Source of the DNA: Atrina japonica
Taxonomy: Eukaryota > Mollusca > Bivalvia > Pterioida > Pinnidae
Direction: 5' to 3'
Assembly (NCBI GenBank): GCA_030159075.1
Contig: BROG01000153.1
Span: 857,501 to 921,500 of the forward strand
Length of the DNA stretch: 64,000 nt
Shown here: piece by piece, positions 34,796 to 49,222 of the stretch
How positions within the stretch are numbered: the first letter of the stretch is position 1
Layout of the letters: the number at the start of each line of letters is the position of its first letter
Made by a program: the position numbers and the translations under genes
Notes under the pieces: generated by a model
What the model was told of the DNA's origin: nothing
The model's database searches: none
Seen by the model: the letters and a program-made list of their open reading frames with translations, nothing else

Positions 34796-35452
34796 GTATA
34801 TGCTTGTCATAGGCGTATAGATATGAAGCCATCCTTCCCTAAATACATCGAACAACGACCAGCATTTGTCCGAATGACTGAACACTCAGTAGTGTTTCCC
34901 GACGGAACTGAACTTGAAGTTCATGCTGTCATATTTTGCACCGGATATGAATATGCTTGCCCCTTTTTAAAAGACGATATACTACAGGTGACAAATAACA
35001 GAGTTACGCCCCTTTACAAACATATGATACATACGAAATACACAAACCCTGTTTTCCTTTCCATCCCCATGGGTTGGGCGACTTTTCCACAAATACATGA
35101 AATGTCGAAGCTGGCTGTGAGGATCATTGAGGGAAAAGTTGAATTGCCCTCTAAAGAAATAATGGAGAAAGAAATCGAGAAAGATTTCGATACAGTTTTG
35201 AGCAAGGGTTGCCAGACAAAATATGCACATGCCTTTCTTGACAGTAGACAACAATGGCGATTCAATAAAGAAATAGCAAAACTTGGAGGTTTTGAGCCAT
35301 TACCACCGGTTCTAGAAAAGATCTGGGAAGACATAGCTAAAGAGAGATCAGTAAATTTAGAACATTATGACGAAATTGATTATAAAATCACAGGAAGTAA
35401 TTCATATATACGTCTTAATTCTGGCCAAAAAATACTGACCATAAACATATGA
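34796..35452 (+). pseudogene. FMO terminal exon
   Basis: The acceptor TATTTTTAG opens VYACHRRIDMKPSFP, equivalent to the family's HRR region; FPDGTELEVHAVIFCTGYEY and PLYKHMIHTKYTNPVFL follow. Open to TGA at 35450-35452, ending after IRLNSGQ. A polyadenylation signal, AATAAA, lies at 35593-35598. Confidence 0.83.
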
Positions 35453-35592
35453 ATAAGGTGAGCAAGGAAATCTCTCCATTTAAAATCTGTAGATGCAGGA
35501 TTTCATTGATACAATTTTTTTTTTTTTTTTTGTTATTTTGCTTTGAATTTCCTTGAAATAGTTTAATATAGGAGTAACGACGATACATTTCA

Positions 35593-35598
35593 AATAAA
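35593..35598 (+). promoter_or_regulatory. Candidate polyadenylation signal (FMO)
   Basis: AATAAA about 140 bp downstream of the FMO stop codon. Confidence 0.5.
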
Positions 35599-35685
35599 GT
35601 AGATTGATCTTTCAAAAATGTGGTATTGTTTTTAAGTACGCATATAATCCTAGAGTACTAGAGTTAAAACAAATACTAAAAATCA

Positions 35686-36150
35686 GTTTTCGAATATTCG
35701 TGAGTACTTTTCGATTCGTTTTCGAATATTCGTTAGTAATTTTCAATTCTTTTTCGAAAATTCGTGACTACTTTTCGATTTGTTTTCAAATATTCGTGAG
35801 TACTTTTCGAAACGTTTTCGAATATTCGTTAATAATTTTCAATTCTTTTTAGAAAATCCGTGACTACTTTTCGATTTGTTTTCGAATATTCGTGAGTACT
35901 TTTCGATTCATTTTCGAATATTCGTTAGTAATTTTCAATTCTTTTTCGAAATTTCGTGACTACTTTTCGATTTGTTTTCGAACATTCGTGAGTACTTTTC
36001 GATTCGTTTTCGAATATTCGTTAGTAATTTTCAATTCTTTTTCGAAAATTCGTGACTACTTTTCGATTTGTTTTCGAATATTCGTGAGTACTTTTCGATT
36101 CGTTTTCGAATATTCACGAGTACTTTTCAATTCATCTTTAAATATTCATA
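35686..36150. repeat. 96-bp higher-order tandem repeat (3 x 32 bp)
   Basis: Nearly five 96-bp units, each of three related 32-bp monomers: ATTCGTGAGTACTTTTCGAT, ATTCGTTAGTAATTTTCAAT and ATTCGTGACTACTTTTCGAT types, joined by TTCGAA-like palindromes. Because 96 is a multiple of three, all frames repeat and stay open. Confidence 0.9.
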
Positions 36151-36154
36151 TTTA

Positions 36155-37090
36155 TATAATGTGAGTATTAATTTTTGCATTCCTTGGAGGAACATTAATA
36201 ATAATCATATATGTTACATTCATTAACATTATTATATTAACAGTTATACAGTCTAACCTGCGCATGCGACCACCCTTACTAAACAGTCCCCTCCTCTAAG
36301 CAGCAAGTTTAAAGTCCTCCCAAACTTTTTACTTATATAATTGTACCGGAATGAGCGGTCACCTTCTAACGCGGCCAGTGATCGACCCTTTCACGTCCAA
36401 AATTATACCGAGTTCAGGAGATGATCACGTTATTCAGTTCAGGACATAAAATTCACAAAGTGACCAATTCAGTCACATGGTCATTATTATGAAAAATAAT
36501 TACTGATAGGAGTTCAAATATTTAACTAAAGATAGTTGTGTTTGAGAAGAAAACGTCTAACGTTAACATCTATCTGGTTGTTATAATTATGCTCTCAAAA
36601 TGGCTTCCGTTCAATAAGTGTACAGTAGTGTTTCAGAGTAATCAATGACCTGATATAGTGTAAAAGTATCTGATTGAGACTTAGATTGAGGACGTCCTTT
36701 ATGTGTTACATGTATGTGCACGATTTAATGTTTTTAATTTATGTATCATCAAGTATAATTATCTTACTGTGTGTGTTTGTGTGTGATTTCTGTATGTATC
36801 ATGTATGATAAATAAATAATGTTTTGTATAATTCTTTTGCAAATTTTCAACATAATTGTTTTAAATTGTGTTAATAAGATAATCATTACTAATTTATTTT
36901 TTGTCTCTTTTATCTTTATCTTTAATTTTTTAATCTTTTATTTTTATCTTTATTGTCTCTTTTTCTTTTTTATGTAATGAGAATAAAATTAAAGCTAAAC
37001 AAAATAGGCACTTTGTTGATCATATCTTATATACATTTAAATCAATAGTTTATCAGATTTTTTGTTTTTATAACATTTAAATAGAGATTA
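36155..37090. other. AT-rich DNA, nothing recognised
   Basis: No exon or structured repeat supported. Confidence 0.4.
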
Positions 37091-37098
37091 AAAACGAG

Positions 37099-37234
37099 TG
37101 TTAGTTGATTATCATGTTTATCTAATTCGAGTTAGTTAATTTTCAAAATTTGAAAAGATACCAGGTTTACCGAGTCTTTTCATATTTTGAAAATTAACTA
37201 ACGAGAGTTAGATAAACATGATAATCAACTTACA
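37099..37234. mobile_element. Long-arm foldback (60-bp arms), MITE-like
   Basis: Left arm 37099-37158 (starts TGTTAGTTGATTATCATG) and right arm 37175-37234 are near-complementary around a 16-nt loop. Both ends are flanked by CGAG, a possible target-site duplication. Confidence 0.82.
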
Positions 37235-37785
37235 CGAGTTGTTGAATCTGTTTCTACTATAACTGAAAACCGTTTATTGGTAGTATGGATTATTAGCCTT
37301 CATAACGTCTAGACACCATCGGATTCGGACTCTCATGATCGCGTCAAACTTGTACGTCGCTTCAATCTCCAGATTACATCAATATATCAAAAGTAGGAAA
37401 CCCAACATTGTTAGAGACTTTAATAAAAGACTCTTTTCCCTCCAATTACTTTAATTGACAACTTTTGTCTGTGGTCTGACGCAACTTCATGTACAAACAT
37501 TTCATTACAGTAGTAGTGCAGCCTCCGCCATTGAGATTTATTCACCCTGTTGTTTATTTGTAAATGTTAACTAACTGCCGCGGCATTTATACCACCGCTT
37601 GAGAGTGATATAACAACACAAATTATGGTAGAATAGTATTTATATAAGTTTTCGGGATTGCCAACAAATTTTCTACTCTTTTTCTTGGTACTTCAAACGA
37701 TGTTGGCATACCCAAATGAACCGTAAAGATATATACTGGGATGGGTCATATGAAGTTATATTCGAATAGTTATCCTTCATACATA

Positions 37786-38250
37786 TGCATTTGGCACCTG
37801 ACCACCCTCTAGATTTCCAAAGGTCCGTGCTTGTCCAATATTCACAGATTTGTATGTTGTATCCTGTGCCAAAAGTCAACAAATTTACTCAGTACTCAAG
37901 CTCAACTGATTTTCCATGCTTTTCAGGCAAAAACACGCAAGATGTTTATATATTGATGGCATACATGAAAGATATTGCTCGTTCGAACAAAACTTCAAAA
38001 ATATTTTTAAAAAATGTTTGAGTACGTACTCAACGTATTTATTCGATTTTTAGAGGAAAATCTTAAGTGTGATGCACAACTTTAAATGATGTAAAATACT
38101 AATATATTTCTTATCAAATCAAATTTGGAAGTTTTACAAACGATTATAAAACCAAAATGATGAAATAAAAGTTGAGCTTGAGTATTGAGTACATTTGGTG
38201 ACTTGTGGCCCTGGTCATCCTGACGGTTAATACTCGTTTATAGATTTCCA
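37786..38250 (+). mobile_element. PLE tail fragment split by a MITE
   Basis: PLE tail sequence (CACCTGACCACCCTCTAG, AGGTCCGTGCTTGTCC) runs to about 37866 and resumes near 38210 (GGTCATCCTGACGGTTAATAC). Confidence 0.65.
37870..38206. mobile_element. MITE family M1, nested copy
   Basis: 35-bp terminal inverted repeats: AAGTCAACAAATTTACTCAG at 37873 and its complement ending near 38204, with three mismatches over the arm. Related copies at 43504, 54099 and 62808. No transposase is visible. Confidence 0.8.
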
Positions 38251-38254
38251 TATT

Positions 38255-39690
38255 CTATATTCGAATATTCACCTTCAACTTCATCATTCTCAAATATTCG
38301 AACATTCAATTCAGCTCTCGTAGATATAACATTTCGTCATCAAATTTGTCAAAAGGTAAAAAACAAATATTAATATCAAATGCTTTATATAAAAAGGATT
38401 TTATTTACGATATTATGCAATGACGTAATCATATTGTACAGCGTGAGAACAGTCAAATAACAGTTGGCATCATACGCGTCATAATATTAGTTTACCAGAA
38501 AACACATCACATTCACAACATATTGTTGAATTTTGTAGAAATGCATCAAAATTCATAAAAATAACAATCATCTTAACGAGGCACTGTTAGTGATGATATG
38601 ACGTCATGTGATGACGTCATTTCCAATGTATAGGAATGTTTTCGTGAACAAATAAGAATCATCCTGGAACAACGGTGGAATAAGTGTTCTGATTTAACTG
38701 GATCTGTTGAATTATCGTGATATTTATAGTTTGTGATATAATTACAGTCAAATTTGTCTGTCAAGGCTATTTAAGGGAACTGTCAAAATAAGCCTTTATA
38801 AAGAGGTTTATTCATCATAAAAAAAAATGATAAAGGTTATATCTTAATGGCCTTTATAGGCAGGTGTCCTTTATACAGAGGTGGCATTCTATGCAAGTTT
38901 GACGGTACCTACAAGACACGCAATAGTACACAATTTATTTCGCCTAGAACGTCTACGTCGTCCAATATTCAACTGCGACCCAGTCATCACAAGAAAAGTC
39001 AAAATCTGCGGTGCAGGTTTCTCACTGTATGCTCCTGTACTATTGATATAACTTGTTCTTCTACAAAAAACCTTCCTTATGTAGTTTCTCCTAATCTGCT
39101 GCAAATGCCTGCAATTGTAGATTGTTATTACAATTAAAATAAATGATTAAGAACATCTCGATAATTTATCATTTTTATATTCTGGCATCGCTTATCAGTG
39201 TCAATGTATCCCCTTACATGCAAGAAATATAAATTCTTTGGAGAATAAAAGTAGTCGAAACGAAATATAACTCTGAATGATATAAATGAAATACAATTTT
39301 GCTGTTTGTTAATGTTGATGCATATTATCTGAATCTGTTTTATGTAACTGAACGATATTGCAAGATATCTTAGCGTCATGTGTGTTTAAAGTTTACTTTC
39401 GTTTGTGAGTATAAAAATCTCAGAGGATGCAATATAATGATTAATTTTAAAATGATATAAAAGAAACAACAACAAAGATCAGCTTGACATGGAAATTGAA
39501 GACTAAGATATCACAATTAAGTAATTATACTTATTCGGTTTCATACAAAATTAACTCAGGAATTAGCAATTATATATAACAGACTCTATTCTACTTTTTT
39601 CCAAACTATGAAAAGGCATTATATATTGCACATGAGTGTTCCAATCATACTAGTATATTTTCAGAACTAAATAAGAAATATTTACTTTGC
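38255..39690. other. AT-rich DNA downstream of Kir gene
   Basis: Should contain the 3' UTR of the minus-strand Kir gene. No other gene recognised. Confidence 0.4.
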
Positions 39691-39697
39691 AAGGTGG

Positions 39698-41734
<2,037 letters not shown>

Positions 41735-41739
41735 GTTCG

Positions 41740-42600
41740 TTGCTTAGTTGGTCGATTAAGTAAAAATATATTTGCTGTAGATTGGTTTCCATTAGTCATT
41801 TACATTTAATGTCTTAATTTATCACCGGGGAAAATTCATTTGTTTAGGGTTTTTGATAAATTGACGTTTGGAAAACAACAAATGGCCTGAAGCATCTAAA
41901 TGATTCTGTCATTAAACACCTCATTAATTCTAAATGACCACTGTCAAATGTCGCGAGATTTAACGCAACAAAGTGAGATGTATCAGTGTTATCTCGTGTA
42001 GTTACGTCATTGTTGACACAAAAAAACAAAGATTAAGACAGACTGATAATTAATCGTGAATCTTAAAAACAAATCGCAGGTTATCACGTATTTTTTTTCA
42101 GTTTTTGTTCGATGAGATATTGATCTATCTCGATCAAAACTTTTAATCCTGCCATTGACCGGGCAAATCGACGCACAATACAAGTTACGTAGTCCCATAG
42201 GTTATGTAAGCCGAACAAGATATCAAAAATGAAATTGATACGCGTCAAGTAAAATATGTAAGAAATAGACAATCCTCTAATGTAAATAAAAACAAAGTCA
42301 AAAAAGTTTGTTTTTTTCAAATTATTATAATCATTTTTAATAAAGATATTTTCTCAAGAGTTTTATTTTGGCTATCTATTTACATACCATATTATACATC
42401 GTAGTATATATTTACATATTTACTTACTTACTTACTTACTTATTATTCGTCTTTATTTATTCTAAAATTGTTGGATTACTACATTATCTTATAGAATTAA
42501 TTAACAAACAAATAATAGATCAAATCAGGGAAAGTTGTTTATCGTTTAAACTTAAAATGATCTTACCAGTTTTCTGTCATCGCTATATTTATAGGAATTT
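41740..42600. other. Upstream region of Kir gene 1
   Basis: 5' flank of the minus-strand Kir gene. No clear promoter element or upstream exon identified. Confidence 0.35.
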
Positions 42601-42609
42601 CAGAACTTG

Positions 42610-42718
<109 letters not shown>

Positions 42719-42749
42719 CAAATTTAACAATACCATATCAGGATATCTA

Positions 42750-44200
42750 ATAACCAAATTTGATATAAATAAGGAATCTCTCGGCTTTATTGTAGATGGT
42801 ATTTTAAATATATATCAGTGCAATAAAGTGATTTTGTGCGTTTATTGATTGGAGAAAAGCACTTGCCAGAATTGATAGAAATAATAATGATTAAATTAAT
42901 CTATTCACATATTTCCCTGGGTGTTGAATATAATAACAAACTGTCTGATTACTTTGTCAGTATGTGGGATTGAAACAAGACGTTCCTTTGTCGCCACTTT
43001 TGTTCCTGCTTTTTGCTAATGGTATAGAAGAGAAATAAATTAGGGATTTTGATTTAGATAAATCTATACATGTATTTGTACGAGTAAATGGCAGTGTGTT
43101 AAACATAACCCTATTTGCCGATGATAAATTTGTATTCCCAAAGACAGCAGATGCACTGATAATATCGATTAATAAATTTTATTCATAAATGGGATTTTGA
43201 TATTAACGGTAATAAGTCTAAATCTTTGTTTTTATAAAGGGTAACTATAAAGTTGATGCTGATTCCAGAGCTAATCAAAAGAAACTGTAACTAGTTTATG
43301 AGATTGTGTATTTGGGTATATTTTTTTTATTAAAACCGGTTGTATTCAGACAACACAAAAGCAATTTATTTAGCACTTCAACACAGGAGAGCTCTGTCCA
43401 GTTTTTTTTCATATTTGTAAATAAACATACCTAAATGTACTAACGAAATGCAATATATTTGCCTACATGGTAAGATCAATACTTTGTCATGGATCTGGGC
43501 CCGAAGTCACCAAATTTACTCAGAACTAAAGCTCAATTAACTTTTCATGCTGTTAAAGCAAAAACACGAAAAATTTATTCTGTAACTGAACATTTTTTAT
43601 ATATTGATGGCATACAATTGTATATAAAGGTGAAAGATATTGCTGAGTTGAAGAAAACTTCAGAAATATAAAAAATGCTCGAAGCTTTATACTGAAGACT
43701 GGTAAAAAATAACTTGACAGTATTATTAATAAGCTAGGTAAGACTGGAAAGTTCCCTTTTTATATTATCAGAAAATAAGGAATATTATAATATTGGTTAA
43801 AGTCGATCACTATAACATATCATATTGCATGTATACAGAAATTAGAAATGATATTTTCAATCGTATTTATTATTGATTATTTAATGTTAAAACATTACTC
43901 GAAGAGCTTGGTTTTTTGTGACTTATGGTGACCAATATGTACAAAAATGGTTTTCAGACATAAATATGTGTAGTAAACTATGTTTCATAAACAGTATGTG
44001 AATTGGAAGATCATTTAAAACATATCAAAAATGATATACATGTATTTTGTATTTTCAATTATTTTGTTACTGTTTAAATGTGGTAATTTAAAAATTAGCA
44101 GTTGAAACAGGCTGCTTTTCCGAAACAATGAAAAAATAGGCAGTGTAAATTTTGCAGTATTGAATGTGTTGGAGGATGAATATTTTTTGTTTGTTACTAG
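42750..44200 (+). mobile_element. LINE (non-LTR) reverse-transcriptase relic
   Basis: Fragments in several frames follow LINE order: FIDWRKAL, YNNKLSDYFV, GLKQDVPLSPLLFLLF, LFADDKFVF (catalytic FADD), a YLGI-FIKTG block, and near 44100-44190 the C-terminal AVETGCF with a Cys-rich CNxxVxEDEYHF-like trace. Stops and frameshifts are frequent. An M1 MITE end sits inside at 43504. Confidence 0.72.
43504..43700. mobile_element. MITE family M1 fragment in LINE
   Basis: Left terminal repeat AAGTCACCAAATTTACTCAG at 43504, and internal TATTGATGGCATACA and AAAGATATTGC shared with the 37870 copy. The right end is not clear. Confidence 0.62.
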
Positions 44201-44827
44201 TTTGATAGTTTGATAGTTTATTAAGCTTTAAGCCATCTGGCTTATCAGCATAAATACATATACAATATCATGTAAACACAAATATAATAAATCACATTTA
44301 CAATCAATATTTAAATACTGTGAGTGGAGTGTAAGTAAGTAAGTAAGTTAGTAAGTAAGTTGGAGGCTGAACACTAATTTTGCCTCGACCTTTCCCCCAA
44401 AGCTTTTTTCAAAAAGATTGCTAAATTACATAGTTGCTAGTATATCCTTCTCACATAGATTTTAGAGTGACATATTTGTCAAAGTAGCTAGCGGGTGCCC
44501 GTGCATTAGTAAATTAATGAAATTATTGAAGTGTAGGAAACATATGAAATGTGGAATTAAAGTTGGTATTTGACATGTATTTTTCTTGGAAAAGACGTAA
44601 GAAAAATAAGTTGTCAATGCAATATAATGAATTAACCCTAGTGTATCATAAATGTTTCTTTTTGGGTTTTTTTTTCTGTTTTGTTTTGTTTGTATTGTAA
44701 TTATGCAACATATTTCTATGTATTTCAGGTCATTTCTCTGCTCTGTGTTTCACTGTAAATGTTATGTTACAAAACGGTATTATGATGGGATACATCTTCA
44801 TGTATGATAAGCCTAATCTATAATAAG

Positions 44828-44992
<165 letters not shown>

Positions 44993-44994
44993 AA

Positions 44995-45630
44995 ATCGTT
45001 TCCAACTGACTTCGGGAATTGCAAACCATTTCTCCACCCGAGTATCTGGAACGATAGGAAAATAATTCGGAATTGAAATGTATTAAAACATTTGAAAATG
45101 AAATTTAAAAATCGGAAATGAAACTAGGTACCAAAATTTACCTCCATCTACGACACAGAGAGATATTTTTTGTTGTTATTTTACTTTGATTTTGTAGTTT
45201 TGATACGTCTCGTACGAAAAATATTTTATATCAGGCAGGTAGCGAACCCCGGGGTAACAGTCAATTGCCAGATCGCCGAGATCAAACTCGGGGATTTTCG
45301 TTTTCGATGCAAACGCACTTACCCCCAGACAATGCGGCGAGTGGGTAACTCGGTGAAATATTTTATGACACCGACGGGTTTCCGTGATCGGAAGATTGAT
45401 ATCAATTATTCCGATGCTTTATGGATGTATTGACAGCAAATACATGTAAGAATAGATCGAAACAGGTCATTTCCGACCAAATAACAGAAAATAAGATATA
45501 AATAATATGTTTTGTGCGATAAAAAAGTAGTAAAATGTAAACTCAGAGGCATAATCGATAGTTCTTGACATTTCAATGTCAATTGCTCAATGTTTGTTTC
45601 TTTGTGTAAAAATGAATTACTCTTCATATA
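44995..45630. other. Unassigned DNA with possible tRNA-like remnant
   Basis: On the minus strand near 45320-45235, GGGGGTAAGTGCGTTTGCAT and GGGGTTCGCTACC faintly resemble box A and box B spacing. Too weak to call a SINE; no gene seen. Confidence 0.25.
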
Positions 45631-45768
<138 letters not shown>

Positions 45769-45769
45769 A

Positions 45770-46480
45770 ATGTCAGGGATGTCCATAGCTTATTTATTTA
45801 TGAATGTACGCCGCGCTTAAATGTTTTACGCCGCCCTCATATTTTCCCTAGCGCACTGGCAAATGTCTTTCCCCTATCCTTAAAATTTCCATTTGAAATG
45901 CTAGTCATTTTATATGAACAATGAATTCTTGATTTATTGTATAATATGAATTATATTATCATGTGTTAACGTATGGTATAAATTAATTTTGGTCAAATAT
46001 TCGATTTATTACATATTTATTTCTCATAAAACAAGAAAAAGTAATCCCAAAATTTGAAAAATATTTTGATTGGCCGAGTGAAAATAAGTTTTCATTTATT
46101 TTGCATGGAATGTTATTTTTCACACTGTACACTGTATCTGTAACAAATTTATTATTTACCAAAAATGTAATAAAGATTTCAACATCAACCAACGTTTCAT
46201 TAAACAAGATGATTGCAGTATATCCAAAAACTCCGGGGAGCTTTCGACATGCAGTTGTAATCATTTGTGGCTATAGACACCGGCAAATTACATCACACAA
46301 GCACTGAGGAGAGAGTATAAAATGAGGTTAAAGTCAACAGGTTCACACAGATTGATATATATATATAGTAAATTTAAGAAATGTATGTTTTAGGTTGGAC
46401 GCTGTGATGACAGTAAACGGATAGGTTAACTGCCCTATGTCAGAAATTTACCGATTTGACATATTTTGTGATGCAATATA
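45770..46480. other. AT-rich DNA, nothing recognised
   Basis: No coding or structural element supported. Confidence 0.4.
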
Positions 46481-46761
46481 TGAAATATGAAATTTTTTTG
46501 GTTTCCAAGCATGGGAAGTCCATTTAGGGGCAAAAAAGCACAAAAAGCTTTAAAATCACTGATTATGTGAATAAATAATATTTTTTTCATTTTTATCTTT
46601 AAAATTGATTTTTTTTATCTCAGCCACATTAACTCAATAATGATCAACAAAGAGATAACGTAACATTTGTTCATTATTTGTTTTTGGAGTGAAAACATTA
46701 AAAAGTAATGAAAAATCACTGATTTTTGGAAATATTTAACAAATAATTCAATTACATGTAT

Positions 46762-46773
46762 GTATATATATAT

Positions 46774-46849
<76 letters not shown>
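46762..46849. repeat. (TA)n microsatellite
   Basis: About 88 bp of TA with one GA interruption. Confidence 0.96.
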
Positions 46850-46852
<3 letters not shown>

Positions 46853-47050
46853 CAACGTGCTATAAATTGTATAACGTCTGTGATACTTGAACATTCATAA
46901 AATATTACCACTGCCCATTTCTGTTTTGGGGGCAAAAACACTGAAAATGGTGAAAAAACTTACTTTTCGAAACATTTTATAACTTTTCTATTTATATTCA
47001 TTTTTTTTATCAAGAATACACAGTTTGCTAAACATTATAATCATCTATGT

Positions 47051-47203
47051 AATATTTTAACCATCATTACAATTTATTACTATTCTCCTCTTGTGAAAAA
47101 GCAATTATTTTTGGAAACATTTAATAACTTTCACAATTTTAAATGTATTTTGCCCCAAACCTGGTGGAGAATAGTAATAATTTGTAATGATGGTTAAAAT
47201 ATT
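47051..47203. mobile_element. Foldback element, 38-bp arms
   Basis: Left arm 47051-47088 (AATATTTTAACCATCATTAC...) and right arm 47166-47203 are complementary with one mismatch around a 77-bp centre. Confidence 0.82.
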
Positions 47204-47366
47204 GAATATAGTTATTCTATTTATATTCAATTTTTTATTATATCTTCACAATTTGCTATAAATTATATCAATGAGAGTTATCGATCTTGGCGGTATGCCC
47301 AAATGAGTGTTAAAGGATGTGAAAGCAAATGAGAGCAATCTTCTATACAGAGTTTTCGGTCCTTAC

Positions 47367-47414
47367 ACACACACACACACACACACACACTCTCTCTCTC
47401 TCTCTCTCTCTCTC
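47367..47414. repeat. (CA)n(CT)n microsatellite
   Basis: CA repeat switching to CT repeat. Confidence 0.95.
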
Positions 47415-47419
47415 AAGAT

Positions 47420-48460
47420 TTTTGTTAAGTACAGGTCCAAATAAATTTCAGACAGGCGGTGATACAACAAGGTCTTTGAATTTAAAAATATGAATATATC
47501 CTCTAGATTTTCCTCTTTAAAACTACATTGTATTTGCCTTATGCGTTTATCAGTTTAGTTTGACAAATAACAATATTTGAAGCAAAAACACTTTTTTAAA
47601 AAAAAATGGCTGTAAGAGCTTTATTTTTAGAAATGTATTCCTACTCGGAGTAATTTGGTTTAACTATTTATTCAGTAAAATGGAAACATTGGAAAACATT
47701 CTTAAAACTGTTAGAATTGTTAAAATGTAAGCTCCACAATAATTTCACATGCAATATTAAATTGTTCACTTCCGATTTTTGGTAATATACCATAATACAT
47801 ACTTATTGCTTTTGGCAAGTATGACTACAGGGGTAGGTGGGTTAAAGATAATGACAAGATCATTATGTTTAGGGACTGCTATTAGCTTTAGAATATTTAT
47901 TTCAGAAGAAAGGAGATCAAGATATCTTTGTCACGTGTCAGTTTGGGGCTACTTTTAAGACATTTTAAACGGAGAGAGCAAAGTCCGACAACTCCGTGTG
48001 GGAAATGAGAGATTAAGGGAGACAAGTTATCGTTCTTGAGTTTATATACCACATCAATTGATATTTTCAAACTGTTCACGTTGGTTCGTTTCAGTATCTT
48101 GCGATACATCATGATTATACATCAACTGAATTATACACAAGAATGTCAATATATTTCCCATCTGTCTGTATAACGATATCACTCTCATGCTATCACAATG
48201 TCGCCGATGTAACCACGATCTGGAAAATGATTCACATATTGCTTGGTATGCCTAATTGTGGCTCACTCTGAGTAAGAATATAAACATTATTCGCCTAACA
48301 ACATGTGTCACATCAAAGAATGTCATCAGTTATTACTTATTTACTGACCAGCATTATTGTACCACAGTAAACAATATCCAGTTACGTGGTGTTCGTCAGT
48401 TTTAGAAGGAAAAACCCCAGTTGCAATGATCCAGCAGACAAAAAAAAGACCATCGGACAT
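47420..48460. other. AT-rich DNA, nothing recognised
   Basis: AAAGTCCGACAACTCCGTG near 47970 resembles one arm of the hairpin at 62710. No gene seen. Confidence 0.4.
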
Positions 48461-48469
48461 CGATACTAA

Positions 48470-48592
48470 GGTAAACCAGCAACCTACGTCAACTGCGGAT
48501 CGAGTGAGGCTCGAACGCGTGCTGGGTAGAGGTTGTGTCGGCTGGATACAAAGCAAGATGCTCTAACTAACCGATCACGGACACCACCACCC
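48470..48592 (-). mobile_element. tRNA-derived SINE head, reverse
   Basis: On the minus strand, GTGATCGGTTAGTTAGAGCA (box A) and GCGTTCGAGCCTCAC (box B). The poly-C tract abuts its 5' side. Confidence 0.6.
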
Positions 48593-48654
48593 CACCCCCC
48601 ACCACCCCCCCCCCCCCCCCACCCCCCACCCCCCCCCCCCCCCCCCCCCCCCCC
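48585..48654. repeat. Poly-C tract
   Basis: About 70 bp almost entirely C with A interruptions. The poly-Gly frame on the minus strand is an artefact. Confidence 0.96.
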
Positions 48655-48700
48655 TACTATCAACATCTAGACTTTTTCCACAGCTTATAAACCAGTCTTT

Positions 48701-48764
48701 TAATTGAAATTAACAGTGAACATGTGACTAATAGAAACCATGTAATCACTGTTAATTTCAATTA
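48701..48764. repeat. Inverted repeat, ~25-bp arms
   Basis: TAATTGAAATTAACAGTGA at 48701 and its complement ending at 48764, around a 14-nt loop with one 2-nt bulge. Confidence 0.85.
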
Positions 48765-48769
48765 TAAGT

Positions 48770-49177
48770 CAGCAAACGGCTAAAATGAAATCACTATAAC
48801 AGTATACACAGAGGTTATCTAATTGCTGAAATTAAAGTACATGTGTAATATGAGCTTCTTTTACATCTCTGTTTTACTGGGAAAGACGTTGTCTCCCTTT
48901 ATGATACAAATATTTATTGTATGTCTATTATTTTAACTGATCATTGATGTCTTCTATCTGATACACATAATCTGAATTCTAAAAGCTCCGAAATGTCCCC
49001 TTTTTCTGGCCTCCAGACACCTAATTATCCCCCTAACACAAATCACTGATTTAGTTCCTTGTTAAAAGAAATTTAAAAGTTCCCGTCTTTACTTCTTTTT
49101 AACCGACAAAACGAACGGATTAATTTTGATAGAAAACTATTTTATTAACAATTTAACTGAGAATTGGTAATTGTCCA

Positions 49178-49222
<45 letters not shown>

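Larger units (their letters stand above)
30478..35452 (+). pseudogene. Flavin-containing monooxygenase (senecionine N-oxygenase-like), disrupted
   Basis: An intact relative would use FAD, NADPH and O2 to oxygenate N- or S-containing compounds. Five exons are supported: 30478-30552 (MNNVKSH, then VAVIGAGPAGL, the FAD-binding GxGxxG), 30959-31101, 32821-32965, about 34058-34222 (HSRNYRKPEHFEG, then LLGCRYSGED, the NADPH-binding motif) and 34796-35452 (FPDGT and FCTGYEY motifs, C-terminus). Phases agree (0, 2, 0, -, 0). Intron 1 appears to be GC-AG. Two in-frame stops break conserved exons: TAA at 31034-31036, where relatives have an aromatic residue in WxYxDQTG, and TAG at 34067-34069. The block between exon 3 and the NADPH exon is missing or degraded beside a PLE fragment. 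A sequencing error could explain one stop but not the missing block. Confidence 0.8.
46640..47280. repeat. Degenerate AT-rich repeat cluster with foldback
   Basis: Recurring phrases GGGGCAAAAACACTGAAAA, TTTTTGGAAA-ATTTAA and TTCTATTTATATTCA appear two or three times, suggesting an old tandem duplication around the foldback at 47051-47203 and the TA tract at 46762-46849. Confidence 0.5.

Noticed and set aside
48484..48666. Poly-glycine protein
   Set aside because: Translation of a poly-C tract.
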